NCBI RefSeq assembly: GCF_039822285.1
Contig: NZ_JBAJEY010000003.1
Coordinates: forward strand, 1 to 64,000
Source: Thiofaba sp039822285
GTDB taxonomy: Bacteria > Pseudomonadota > Gammaproteobacteria > Halothiobacillales > Halothiobacillaceae
Direction of reading: 5' to 3'
DNA length: 64,000 nt
A program made the position numbers and the translations under genes. Positions within the stretch are counted from its first letter, which is position 1. Each line of letters opens with the position of its first letter. Under the pieces are notes generated by a model. The model made no database searches, was not told the DNA's origin, and saw only the letters and a program-made list of their open reading frames with translations. Below are positions 10,804 to 17,774 of the stretch, one piece after another.

Positions 10804-10824
10804 GGCCCCGGACGTACCGGGGCC
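10804..10824 (-). terminator. GC-rich hairpin between tsf and pyrH, possible attenuator
   Basis: A perfect 8-bp stem, GGCCCCGG (10804-10811) and CCGGGGCC (10817-10824), with a 5-base loop lies just after the tsf stop. On the minus strand it is followed by CCTTATTCC rather than a clean T-run, so it may only partly terminate or mark an RNA processing point that lowers pyrH expression relative to tsf. Confidence 0.4.
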
Positions 10825-10833
10825 GGGGGCGGA

Positions 10834-11715
10834 TCAGCCGCCCTTGACCTGGGCCATGACTTCGGCAGCAAAGTCGGTCTGCTGCTTTTCGATGCCCTCG
10901 CCCACCTCGAAGCGGACGAAGCTCTTCACCTCGGCACCGGCCTTCTTCAGCAGGGCGCCGACGGTCATGTCGGGATCCTTGACGAAGGGCTGGCCGGTCA
11001 TGGCCACTTCGGCGAGGTATTTCTTGATGCGGCCCTCGACCATCTTGGCGATGATGTCGGCCGGCTTGCCGCTCTGGGCCGCCTGCTCGGAGAAGATCTC
11101 GCGCTCTTTCTCGACCAGTTCGGCCGGAACATCGGCCTCGGACACGCACACCGGACGGCTGGCGGCCACGTGCATGGCAATGTCCTTGGCCAGCTCGGCA
11201 TTGCCGCCAGCCATGTCGACCAGTACGCCGATGCGCTCGCCGTGGCGATAGGCACCGATCACACCGGTGGTCTCGATGCGGGCAAAGCGACGCACCTGGA
11301 TGTTCTCACCGATCTTGGCGACCAGGGCGGAGCGCACGGTGTTCATGTCCTCGCCACTCGCCATCTTGCAGGCCAGCAGGGCATCGACATCGGCCGGTGC
11401 GTTCTTGAGGGCGATGCGCGCCACTTCGTTGGCGAACTGAACGAAGTCTTCACTCTTGGCGACGAAGTCGGTCTCGCTGTTGATCTCGACCATGGCGGCG
11501 CTCTTGCCGTCATCCGCCACGCTGATCACCACCATGCCCTCGGCGGCGGTACGGCCGGCCTTCTTGTCGGCCTTGGCCATGCCCTGCTTGCGCATCCACT
11601 CGATGGCCGCCTCGATGTCGCCGCCGACCTCGGTCAGCGCTTTCTTGCACTCCATCATCCCCGCGCCGGTACGGTCGCGCAGTTCTTTCACCATGGCCGC
11701 AGTAATCGTGCTCAT
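10834..11715 (-). CDS. tsf: Translation elongation factor Ts
   Basis: EF-Ts is the guanine nucleotide exchange factor for EF-Tu. The 293-residue protein has the N-terminal UBA-like domain (VKELRDRTGAGMMECKKALTE), the EF-Tu contact region with SETDFVAKSEDF, and the C-terminal block including DPDMTVGALLKKAGAEVKSFVRFEVGEG. The start is preceded by GAGGAAAAG. It follows rpsB across an attenuator-type terminator, as in other gammaproteobacteria. Confidence 0.98.
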   Translation of the reverse strand: MSTITAAMVKELRDRTGAGMMECKKALTEVGGDIEAAIEWMRKQGMAKADKKAGRTAAEGMVVISVADDGKSAAMVEINSETDFVAKSEDFVQFANEVARIALKNAPADVDALLACKMASGEDMNTVRSALVAKIGENIQVRRFARIETTGVIGAYRHGERIGVLVDMAGGNAELAKDIAMHVAASRPVCVSEADVPAELVEKEREIFSEQAAQSGKPADIIAKMVEGRIKKYLAEVAMTGQPFVKDPDMTVGALLKKAGAEVKSFVRFEVGEGIEKQQTDFAAEVMAQVKGG

Positions 11716-11730
11716 GAACTTTTCCTCGAT

Positions 11731-11764
11731 TCTGATAAAAACAACGGGCCACTAGGACCCGTTG
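11731..11764 (-). terminator. Rho-independent terminator/attenuator between rpsB and tsf
   Basis: On the minus strand the sequence reads CAACGGG, a 9-base loop, CCCGTTG, then GTTTTTATC-like T-rich DNA (the stem is at 11742-11748 and 11758-11764, the T-run at about 11736-11741). This is a convincing intrinsic terminator after rpsB. Because tsf lies in the same direction without an obvious new promoter, it probably acts as a partial terminator setting the S2:EF-Ts ratio. Confidence 0.7.
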
Positions 11765-11799
11765 CAGGATGGATGGCCGCGCCGGATCGGCGCGCGCAC

Positions 11800-12531
11800 T
11801 CAGGCAGCGGGCTCGCTCACCTCGACGAAATCATCGCCCGCGACCGTGACAGCATTCTTGGCCTCGACGATCGCATCAGCGGCGGCGGTGACGTAGAGCT
11901 GGATGGCGCGGATGGCGTCATCGTTGCCCGGGATCACGTAGTCCACACCCTCGGGGGAGCTGTTGGTATCCACCACGGCCACCACCGGAATGCCCAGCTT
12001 GCGAGCCTCGCTGACGGCGATCTTCTCGTGATCGACGTCGATCACGAACAGCACGTCCGGCAGGCGCTCCATGTTCTGGATACCACCCAGGCTGCGCTCG
12101 AGCTTTTCCATCTCGCGCGCAAGGTCCAGGGCCTCGCGCTTGGTGAGGCGCTCGAAGCTGCCATCCTGCGCCATGGTCTGCAGGGTCTTCAGGCGGCGAA
12201 CGGACTGCTTGACGGTGCGGAAGTTGGTCATCATGCCACCGAGCCAGCGGTAGTTGACGAACGGCATGCCGCAGCGTGCAGCCTGCTCACCGATGGTCTC
12301 GCGGGCGGAACGCTTGGTGCCCACGAACAGGATGCTGCCGCCGTTGGCAGCCACCTTACCCAGGAAATTCAGTGCCTCATTGAACATGGGCACGGTCTTT
12401 TCCAGGTTGATGATGTGAATCTTGTTGCGGTCGCCGAAGATGTACGGCGCCATCTGCGGGTTCCAGTAGCGGGTCTGGTGACCGAAGTGGACACCGGCCT
12501 CCAGCATCTGACGCATGCTGACTTGAGCCAT
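11800..12531 (-). CDS. rpsB: 30S ribosomal protein S2
   Basis: S2 is a structural protein of the small ribosomal subunit. The 243-residue protein begins MAQVSMRQMLEAGVHFGHQTRYWNPQM and contains the S2 signatures INLEKTVPMFNEAL, FVGTKRSARE and VVDTNSSPEGVDYVIPGNDDAIRAIQLY. The start at 12531 has AGGAG upstream; in-frame codons beyond it lie in the leader. It is the first gene of the operon that runs down to lpxA. Confidence 0.98.
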   Translation of the reverse strand: MAQVSMRQMLEAGVHFGHQTRYWNPQMAPYIFGDRNKIHIINLEKTVPMFNEALNFLGKVAANGGSILFVGTKRSARETIGEQAARCGMPFVNYRWLGGMMTNFRTVKQSVRRLKTLQTMAQDGSFERLTKREALDLAREMEKLERSLGGIQNMERLPDVLFVIDVDHEKIAVSEARKLGIPVVAVVDTNSSPEGVDYVIPGNDDAIRAIQLYVTAAADAIVEAKNAVTVAGDDFVEVSEPAA

Positions 12532-12792
12532 TGCTTTAACTCCTCTTGGGGTTGGGCCTCCGCGCACCCCGTCGGCGACCTGCGAGCCCGGAATGGACAT
12601 CGGGCTTGCAAGGCACCCCGCCGATCAGGTGACGATGCGCGTGTGGGTTGGGGGTTGCCGGCGCGACCATCCGCGCGGCGCGAGCATTTAACCACAAATC
12701 CGGATGCGGCGCCACGGCCGCCTCCATCACGAAGGCAGCGTGCTAAACTCGCCGGCCAGTACTTCAATGCACAGATCGAACGAGCCACGCCG
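12532..12792. promoter_or_regulatory. Divergent rpsB / purB intergenic region
   Basis: This 261-bp region separates divergent rpsB (minus) and purB (plus) and must hold both promoters. On the plus strand the extended -10-like TGCTAAACT (12739-12747) could serve purB, though no good -35 is visible. The part nearest rpsB would be its 5' leader; S2 represses its own mRNA through such a leader in other gammaproteobacteria, but I could not fold a recognised S2 leader with confidence. Confidence 0.4.
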
Positions 12793-14166
12793 ATGAGTCA
12801 CGCCCTCTCCACCCTGACCGCCCTTGCCCCCGCCGATGGACGTTATGCCGACAAGTGTGAGGAGCTGCGCCCCATCTTCAGCGAATACGGGCTGATCCGT
12901 CACCGCGTGCTGGTCGAGGTGCGCTGGCTGCAGGCCCTGGCCCGCCACCCCAGCATCGCCGAGGTTCCCGCCCTCTCCGAGCACGCCAGCCATGTGCTGG
13001 ATGGTATCGTCGATCACTTTTCCCTGGAGGATGCGCAGCGGGTCAAGAACATCGAGCGCACCACCAACCACGACGTGAAGGCGGTCGAATACTTCCTCAA
13101 GGAAAAGGTTCAGAACAACGCGGAACTGGCGGCCATCTCGGAATTTTTCCACTTTGCCTGCACCTCCGAGGACATCAACAACCTCGCCTATGCCCTGATG
13201 CTGCGCGAGGGCCGTGGCCAGGTGCTGCTGCCACGCATCGACGGCGTCCTCAAGACCCTGCGCGAGATGGCGCACGCGCTGGCCGATGCCCCGCTGCTCT
13301 CCCGCACCCATGGCCAGCCGGCCTCCCCCACCACCATGGGCAAGGAGTTCGCCAACGTCGCCTACCGCCTCAAGCGCCAGCGCGAACAGCTGGCGGCCGT
13401 CGAGATCCTCGGCAAGATCAACGGTGCGGTCGGCAACTACAACGCCCACCTCGCCGCCTACCCGGAGGTGGACTGGCCGGCGCTTGCCCGCGACTTCGTC
13501 GAGGGGCTGGGCCTGAGCTGGAACCCCTACACCATCCAGATCGAGCCGCACGACTACATCGCCGAGTATTGCGATGCGCTGGTACGCCTCAACACTGTGC
13601 TGATCGACTTTGCCCGCGACGTGTGGGGTTACATCGCCCTCGGCCACTTCAAGCAGCGCACCGTGGCCGGCGAGGTGGGTTCCTCCACCATGCCGCACAA
13701 GGTCAACCCCATCGACTTCGAGAACGCCGAGGGCAACCTCGGCATCGCCAATGCCCTGCTCACCCACTTCGCCCAGAAGCTGCCGATCTCGCGCTGGCAG
13801 CGCGATCTGACCGATTCCACCGTGCTGCGCGCCCTGGGACTTGCGTTGGCGCACTGCACCATCGCCTACCAGTCGCTGGCCAAGGGGCTGGGCAAGCTCG
13901 AGGCCAACCGCGAGGGCATGCTGGCCGAGCTGGATGCCAACTGGGAGGTGCTGGGCGAGGCGGTGCAGACCGTCATGCGCCGCCACGGCATCGAGCAGCC
14001 GTACGAGAAGCTCAAGGAGCTGACCCGCGGCAAGCGGGTGGACGCGGCCGTCATGCGCGCCTTCATCGAGCGGCTTGAGATCCCCCGCGAGGCCAAGGAC
14101 CGCCTGCTAGGCCTCACCCCGGCGAGCTACCTCGGCAACGCCGAGCAGCAGGCACGCGCCATCTGA
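12793..14166 (+). CDS. purB: Adenylosuccinate lyase PurB
   Basis: PurB catalyses two fumarate-releasing steps of purine synthesis (SAICAR to AICAR, and adenylosuccinate to AMP). At 457 residues it is the long enteric type. It has the N-terminal LAPADGRYADKCEEL segment, the TSEDINNLAY block, the SRTHGQPASPTTMGKE block with a catalytic His, and the superfamily signature GSSTMPHKVNPIDFENAEGN. The gene is divergent from rpsB and is followed 2 bp later by an HDOD-GAF gene. purA, purF and the gua genes also occur in this window but in separate units. Confidence 0.97.
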   Translation: MSHALSTLTALAPADGRYADKCEELRPIFSEYGLIRHRVLVEVRWLQALARHPSIAEVPALSEHASHVLDGIVDHFSLEDAQRVKNIERTTNHDVKAVEYFLKEKVQNNAELAAISEFFHFACTSEDINNLAYALMLREGRGQVLLPRIDGVLKTLREMAHALADAPLLSRTHGQPASPTTMGKEFANVAYRLKRQREQLAAVEILGKINGAVGNYNAHLAAYPEVDWPALARDFVEGLGLSWNPYTIQIEPHDYIAEYCDALVRLNTVLIDFARDVWGYIALGHFKQRTVAGEVGSSTMPHKVNPIDFENAEGNLGIANALLTHFAQKLPISRWQRDLTDSTVLRALGLALAHCTIAYQSLAKGLGKLEANREGMLAELDANWEVLGEAVQTVMRRHGIEQPYEKLKELTRGKRVDAAVMRAFIERLEIPREAKDRLLGLTPASYLGNAEQQARAI

Positions 14167-14168
14167 CC

Positions 14169-15560
14169 ATGGGCGACTGGGCGAAGCGTCTTGCCGCCAA
14201 GCCCCTCCCGGCGCTGCGGGACACCCACGCGCGCCTCTCGCGCCTGGTCGGGCGCGAGGACACCACCAACTGGCAGATCGAGGACATCCTGCGCCGCGAC
14301 CCGGCCCTGGCCCTCGCCGTGCTCGGCGAGTCCAACCGCCAGGCACGCCGTTTCCGGCGCGAGGATGTCACCACCTTCGACTCCGCCATTGGCCTGCTCG
14401 GCCGTGAACGGCTCAAACAGATCGTCCGCGGCCTGCCCGAGCTCTGCACCTCCCTGCTCGACCCCCTGCCCAAGGCCGGGTACCTCGCCGTTCTGGCCCG
14501 CACCCTCGAGGCCGCCCAACAGGCGGAAGACTGGGCCCTGGCGCGTCGCGAGCCGGTGGCCGAGCAGCACTTCCATGCCGCCCTGTTGGCCGGCGCTCCC
14601 GAGCTCGCCCTCTGGCTTGAGGCTCCCGAGCTGGCCGCGCAGGCCTACCTCCTTAGCCAGTCGGACGGTCTGCTCATCGACCAGGCCCTAAGCCGCGTGC
14701 TCGACGAGGATTGGCCGTCCGTTTGTGCCCGCCTGGTCGAACCCTGGGGCCTACCAGCCTGGCTGACCGAAGTATGGAGCCCGGCGGAGAGCGTGTCGGC
14801 TCAGGCCCACGGCATCCGCCTGGCCCGTGCGCTGGCAGAGCGCATCGCCCACGGCTGGCACACCAAGGCAAGCCAGGCCTTGCGTCCCGCGATTGCCGAC
14901 CATCTGGCGCTGGACGAGGCCGTGGCATGGACCCGCTGCCAGCGCACCGCCGTCCATGGCGCCACCGGACTGCTCGCCGCCGGGATGCGACCCAGCGCCC
15001 ACACCCTTGCCGCTGCGGATGACAGCCCCTGGCCATTCGATGCTCCGCTTGCTCCGCAGGCCCCGGCACGCCCCTCCCCGCTCGACGCACTGCGCGAGCC
15101 CCTGTCCGGCCTAAGCGGCAGCAACGCCATCCTGCAACAGCTGCTCAAACACCTGCGTGCCGAACTCGGCCTCCAGCGGCTGGTGCTTTTGATGCTCGAT
15201 GCATCGCATGCCCAGCTCGAGGCGCGCTTCGCGGTCGGCCTGCCCGCCCAGGATCCCTTACGCGGCCTGAGTGTCCCACTGAGCAGCGGCGACCTGTTCA
15301 GCGCGCTACTCAACAAGCACCAACCGCTCTGGCTGCATGCCGCCAATCGCGCGGCCTTCCTGCCCCGCCTACCGGCGGAGGCGCGTGGGCCACTCGCCCA
15401 GGCCGACACCTTCATCAGCCCCCTGCGCATGGATGGCAAGCCCGTCGGCCTGCTGCTCGCCCAGCGCCCCCTCGACGCCCCGGCCTTGACGGCCGAGGAC
15501 TTCCGTCTGTTCAACGCCATGCTCGCCATGGCCCACGAGACCCTCGATCCACGGCGTTAA
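14169..15560 (+). CDS. HDOD-GAF signalling protein
   Basis: A 463-residue protein of unknown specific role. The N-terminal half (about residues 10-240) resembles the HDOD domain, an HD-hydrolase relative usually lacking catalytic metal ligands; recognisable parts are NWQIEDILRRDPALALAVL and TFDSAIGLLGRERLKQIVRGLP. The C-terminal part (about residues 310-460) looks like a GAF sensor domain: LLKHLRAELGLQRLVLLMLD, then PLSSGDLFSALLNKHQPLWL and a final DFRLFNAMLAMAHETL helix. HDOD proteins commonly act in c-di-GMP, chemotaxis or stress signalling. No membrane segment is seen. It starts 2 bp after purB, so the two are probably co-transcribed; the functional link is unclear. Confidence 0.75.
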   Translation: MGDWAKRLAAKPLPALRDTHARLSRLVGREDTTNWQIEDILRRDPALALAVLGESNRQARRFRREDVTTFDSAIGLLGRERLKQIVRGLPELCTSLLDPLPKAGYLAVLARTLEAAQQAEDWALARREPVAEQHFHAALLAGAPELALWLEAPELAAQAYLLSQSDGLLIDQALSRVLDEDWPSVCARLVEPWGLPAWLTEVWSPAESVSAQAHGIRLARALAERIAHGWHTKASQALRPAIADHLALDEAVAWTRCQRTAVHGATGLLAAGMRPSAHTLAAADDSPWPFDAPLAPQAPARPSPLDALREPLSGLSGSNAILQQLLKHLRAELGLQRLVLLMLDASHAQLEARFAVGLPAQDPLRGLSVPLSSGDLFSALLNKHQPLWLHAANRAAFLPRLPAEARGPLAQADTFISPLRMDGKPVGLLLAQRPLDAPALTAEDFRLFNAMLAMAHETLDPRR

Positions 15561-15572
15561 CCTCCTTCCCTT

Positions 15573-15640
15573 CGCCGCGGCACGCGGCTCCCACCGGCTG
15601 ATCCCTCCCCGGTGGGCGGCGTCCCGCCGCGATTGAGGTG
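15573..15640. repeat. Intergenic GCGGCG-palindrome module, copy 1
   Basis: A GC-rich segment containing a CGCGGCTCCCAC / GTGGGCGGCG block followed by GGCGGCGTCCCGCCGCGATTGAGG. A close relative without the central insert occurs at 15847-15888 on the other side of the multi-hairpin element. The GCGGCG-CGCCGC inverted repeat followed by GAT-C/T-GAGG looks like a REP-type palindrome. Confidence 0.5.
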
Positions 15641-15659
15641 TTGATTCATCGGCCCGAGG

Positions 15660-15823
15660 CAGACTGTTTCAAAAGGGCTGTCCTACCCTTTTGAAACTCG
15701 CCTCGTCGCGGTACACGCCCGCGACGGGCTCCGAGAATCAATCACTTATTGTGATTGATTCTCGCGCGAGCCATCCATGGCTCGCATTTCCAGGCTGTGT
15801 CAAAAGCCTTTGACACAGCCTGG
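15660..15823 (-). repeat. Multi-hairpin dispersed repeat, copy A
   Basis: Five consecutive hairpins: H1 GTTTCAAAAGGG/CCCTTTTGAAAC (15666-15697), H2 GTCGCGG/CCGCGAC (15705-15725), H3 GAGAATCAATCAC/GTGATTGATTCTC (15733-15763), H4 GCGAGCCAT/ATGGCTCGC (15766-15785), and H5 CCAGGCTGTGTCAAA/TTTGACACAGCCTGG (15790-15823). The order and loop sequences match the copies at 30.9, 47.1 and 48.1 kb, but H1, H3, H4 and H5 carry paired substitutions that keep the stems intact. It lies between the convergent ends of the HDOD-GAF gene and queG, so it could also terminate transcription. Minus is given as the strand because it corresponds to the orientation of copy B. Confidence 0.85.
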
Positions 15824-15846
15824 AGGGCGGGCCTCCTACTCTTCTA

Positions 15847-15888
15847 CCCGCGGCTCCCGTGTGAGCGGCGTATCGCCGCGATCGAGGG
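15847..15888. repeat. Intergenic GCGGCG-palindrome module, copy 2
   Basis: CCCGCGGCTCCCGTGTGAGC followed by GGCGTATCGCCGCGATCGAGG. It matches the module at 15573-15640 in order and in its inverted GCGGCG-CGCCGC core, but lacks the central insert. The two copies bracket multi-hairpin copy A. Confidence 0.5.
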
Positions 15889-15907
15889 TCCGCATGCCCT
15901 GCTTGAC

Positions 15908-16966
15908 TCAGCCACACTTCTGTCGCCCGATGGCCCAGACGATGTGCTCGGCCACCAGCGCTGAGGCCGCCGGCAGGGCCTGCTTCAGGGCTGCGAGGAT
16001 GGCGGGATCGGCAGGGGCATTGCCCAGGGCCACGGCGAGATTGCGCCGCCAGCGCTCAAACCCAATGCGGCGAATGGGGGAGCCTTCGGTGCGACTCAGA
16101 AATGCTTCTTCCGTCCAGGCCCACAGGGCCAAAAGGTCGGGCGCCTCCAGCCCATGCCGCGGGGCAAAGTCCGCCTCCCTGGTCGGCTGGGCAAAGCGGT
16201 TCCAGGGGCAGGTCAGCTGGCAGTCGTCGCAGCCGTAGATGCGGTTGCCAAGCTTGGGGCGCAGTTCGATGGGGATCGCGCCCGGGTGCTCGATCGTCAG
16301 GTAGGAGATGCAAAGACGGGCATCCACCACCCCCTCGGCGACGATGGCGCGGGTTGGGCAGACATCAATGCAGGCGGTGCAGCGCCCGCAGTGGCCCTGG
16401 GGGGGCGGTGAGTCGGGCGGGAGATCGAGGTCGGTGAACAGCTCGCCAAGGAAAAACCACGACCCGGCGCCCCGACTGAGCACCAGCGAGTGCTTGCCCT
16501 TCCAACCAAGCCCCGCCTGCTCGGCCAGGCCGGTCTCGTACACCGGGGCGCTATCGACGAACACCCGGTGGCCAAAGGGGCCGATGGCCGCCTCGATGCG
16601 CTCCGCGAGACGCTGAAGCCGCGCGCGCAGCACCTTGTGGTAGTCGCGCCCCAGCGCATAGCGGCTGACATACCCAAGCCGCCCATCGTTGAGCACATGC
16701 GGGGCTTCGGCCAGCGCCTCCGGCATGTAGTCCATGCGTACGCTGATGACGCTGCGGGTCCCCGGCACCAGCATGGCCGGGCGCAGGCGCTTGAGGCCAT
16801 GGCGCGCCATGTAGTCCATCTCACCGTGCATTCCGGCGTCCAGCCAACGCACGAAACCCGCCTCATGCGCGGACAGATCGGTGGAGGCGATGCCGACCTG
16901 CTGGAAGCCGAGCTCCTGGCCCCAGGCCTTGATCTGTGCGACCAGTCCGCCGGGATCGAGGCTCAC
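15908..16966 (-). CDS. queG: Epoxyqueuosine reductase QueG
   Basis: QueG performs the final step of queuosine synthesis in tRNA, reducing epoxyqueuosine with a cobalamin cofactor and two [4Fe-4S] clusters. The 352-residue protein has the cluster motifs GRCTACIDVCP (with an upstream Cys) and GCDDCQLTCPWN, the CISYLTIEHPG block and the RVFVDSAPVYETGLAEQAGLGW active-site region with the conserved Asp. A HEAT-like C-terminal part follows (EAFLSRTEGSPIRRIGFERWRRNLAVALGN). It starts 7 bp after crcB and closes the ftsK-lolA-rarA cluster. Confidence 0.95.
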   Translation of the reverse strand: MSLDPGGLVAQIKAWGQELGFQQVGIASTDLSAHEAGFVRWLDAGMHGEMDYMARHGLKRLRPAMLVPGTRSVISVRMDYMPEALAEAPHVLNDGRLGYVSRYALGRDYHKVLRARLQRLAERIEAAIGPFGHRVFVDSAPVYETGLAEQAGLGWKGKHSLVLSRGAGSWFFLGELFTDLDLPPDSPPPQGHCGRCTACIDVCPTRAIVAEGVVDARLCISYLTIEHPGAIPIELRPKLGNRIYGCDDCQLTCPWNRFAQPTREADFAPRHGLEAPDLLALWAWTEEAFLSRTEGSPIRRIGFERWRRNLAVALGNAPADPAILAALKQALPAASALVAEHIVWAIGRQKCG

Positions 16967-16973
16967 ACGAAGC

Positions 16974-17348
16974 TCAGAGGCGCTCAGCGCCGAGCATGCC
17001 CAAACGCGCGGCGAGCAGGCAGAGGGCCACGGAAGCGAGGATGTACGCGCCCGACTTGAGCCACTCGCCCTTTTCCATCAGGTAGATGGCATCCACGCTG
17101 AAGGCGGAGAAGGTGGTGAAGGCACCAAGAAAGCCGGTGAGGACGACGGTGCGCCATTCCACCGGCCAGTGCAGGCGATCGAGCAGAAAGACGGCCAGAA
17201 AGCCCATCAGTGCGGAGCCCAGCACGTTGACCGTCAGCGTCCCCCAGGGGAACCCCCGCCCGAACTGCTGGGCGATCCACACCGTAAGTCCATAGCGCGC
17301 CATCGCGCCGAGGGCACCGGCGGCGCCAAGGGCGAACCAAAATTGCAT
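16974..17348 (-). CDS. crcB: Fluoride ion channel CrcB/Fluc
   Basis: CrcB exports fluoride through the inner membrane as a dual-topology dimer. The 124-residue protein has four hydrophobic helices, the WGTLTVNVLGSALMGF segment with the conserved Asn, and the signature GFLGAFTTFSAFS containing pore Phe/Thr residues. Length is typical. It follows the cytochrome gene by 3 bp. No fluoride riboswitch was recognised upstream, as expected inside an operon. Confidence 0.95.
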   Translation of the reverse strand: MQFWFALGAAGALGAMARYGLTVWIAQQFGRGFPWGTLTVNVLGSALMGFLAVFLLDRLHWPVEWRTVVLTGFLGAFTTFSAFSVDAIYLMEKGEWLKSGAYILASVALCLLAARLGMLGAERL

Positions 17349-17351
17349 GTC

Positions 17352-17774
17352 TTACTTACCGAAGCGATAGGTGGCGTGGCACTGGATGCAGTTTTTCATG
17401 ATGCTGGAGACGTGCTCCGCGATGACCCGCGCATCGCCCATGGTCTCGGCATCCACGGCCAGCTGGTCGAAGGCGGCATGGGTGGCCCCGCCCAGCTCGC
17501 GGAAACGCTCGGGCAGGGCCTTGCCCAGTCCGCGCGGCCCTTGGGCAGGCGCCGAACGCCCCGACTGCCGGGCATAGCGCGCCACGGCCTCGAAATCCTG
17601 CTTGGCCAGGGCCTCGTTAATCCCCTGCAGGGAGACGAGGAAACCACGCATCTCGTAACGCACATGCGCCTCGTACTCCGGAGCGAGCTTGAGCGCCTCG
17701 CGCTCGGGGGCCTTGTCGGCATCAGCCAACACGGCCATGGGCAGGAGTGCGACAAGAAAGAGGCTTTTCTTCAT
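17352..17774 (-). CDS. Cytochrome c' family protein (periplasmic)
   Basis: A 140-residue precursor with a short signal peptide (MKKSLFLVALLPMAVLA) and a single C-terminal haem motif, Cys129-Ile-Gln-Cys-His133, followed by ATYRFGK. Haem at the C-terminal end of a mostly helical protein is the hallmark of the cytochrome c'/c-556 family, which binds NO or acts as an electron carrier. The helical parts (EAHVRYEMRGFLVSLQGINEALAKQDFEAVARYARQSG) fit the four-helix bundle. Its ATG overlaps the rarA stop by 4 bp, and crcB follows after 3 bp, so it is embedded in a housekeeping operon. The exact role (NO protection or electron transfer) is not shown. Confidence 0.85.
   Translation of the reverse strand: MKKSLFLVALLPMAVLADADKAPEREALKLAPEYEAHVRYEMRGFLVSLQGINEALAKQDFEAVARYARQSGRSAPAQGPRGLGKALPERFRELGGATHAAFDQLAVDAETMGDARVIAEHVSSIMKNCIQCHATYRFGK

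Noticed and set aside
11170..14166. Very long open frame on the plus strand running through tsf, rpsB and into purB
   Set aside because: Its first half is antisense to tsf and rpsB with no family features; only the part from 12793 is purB. Open antisense frames are expected at this GC content.
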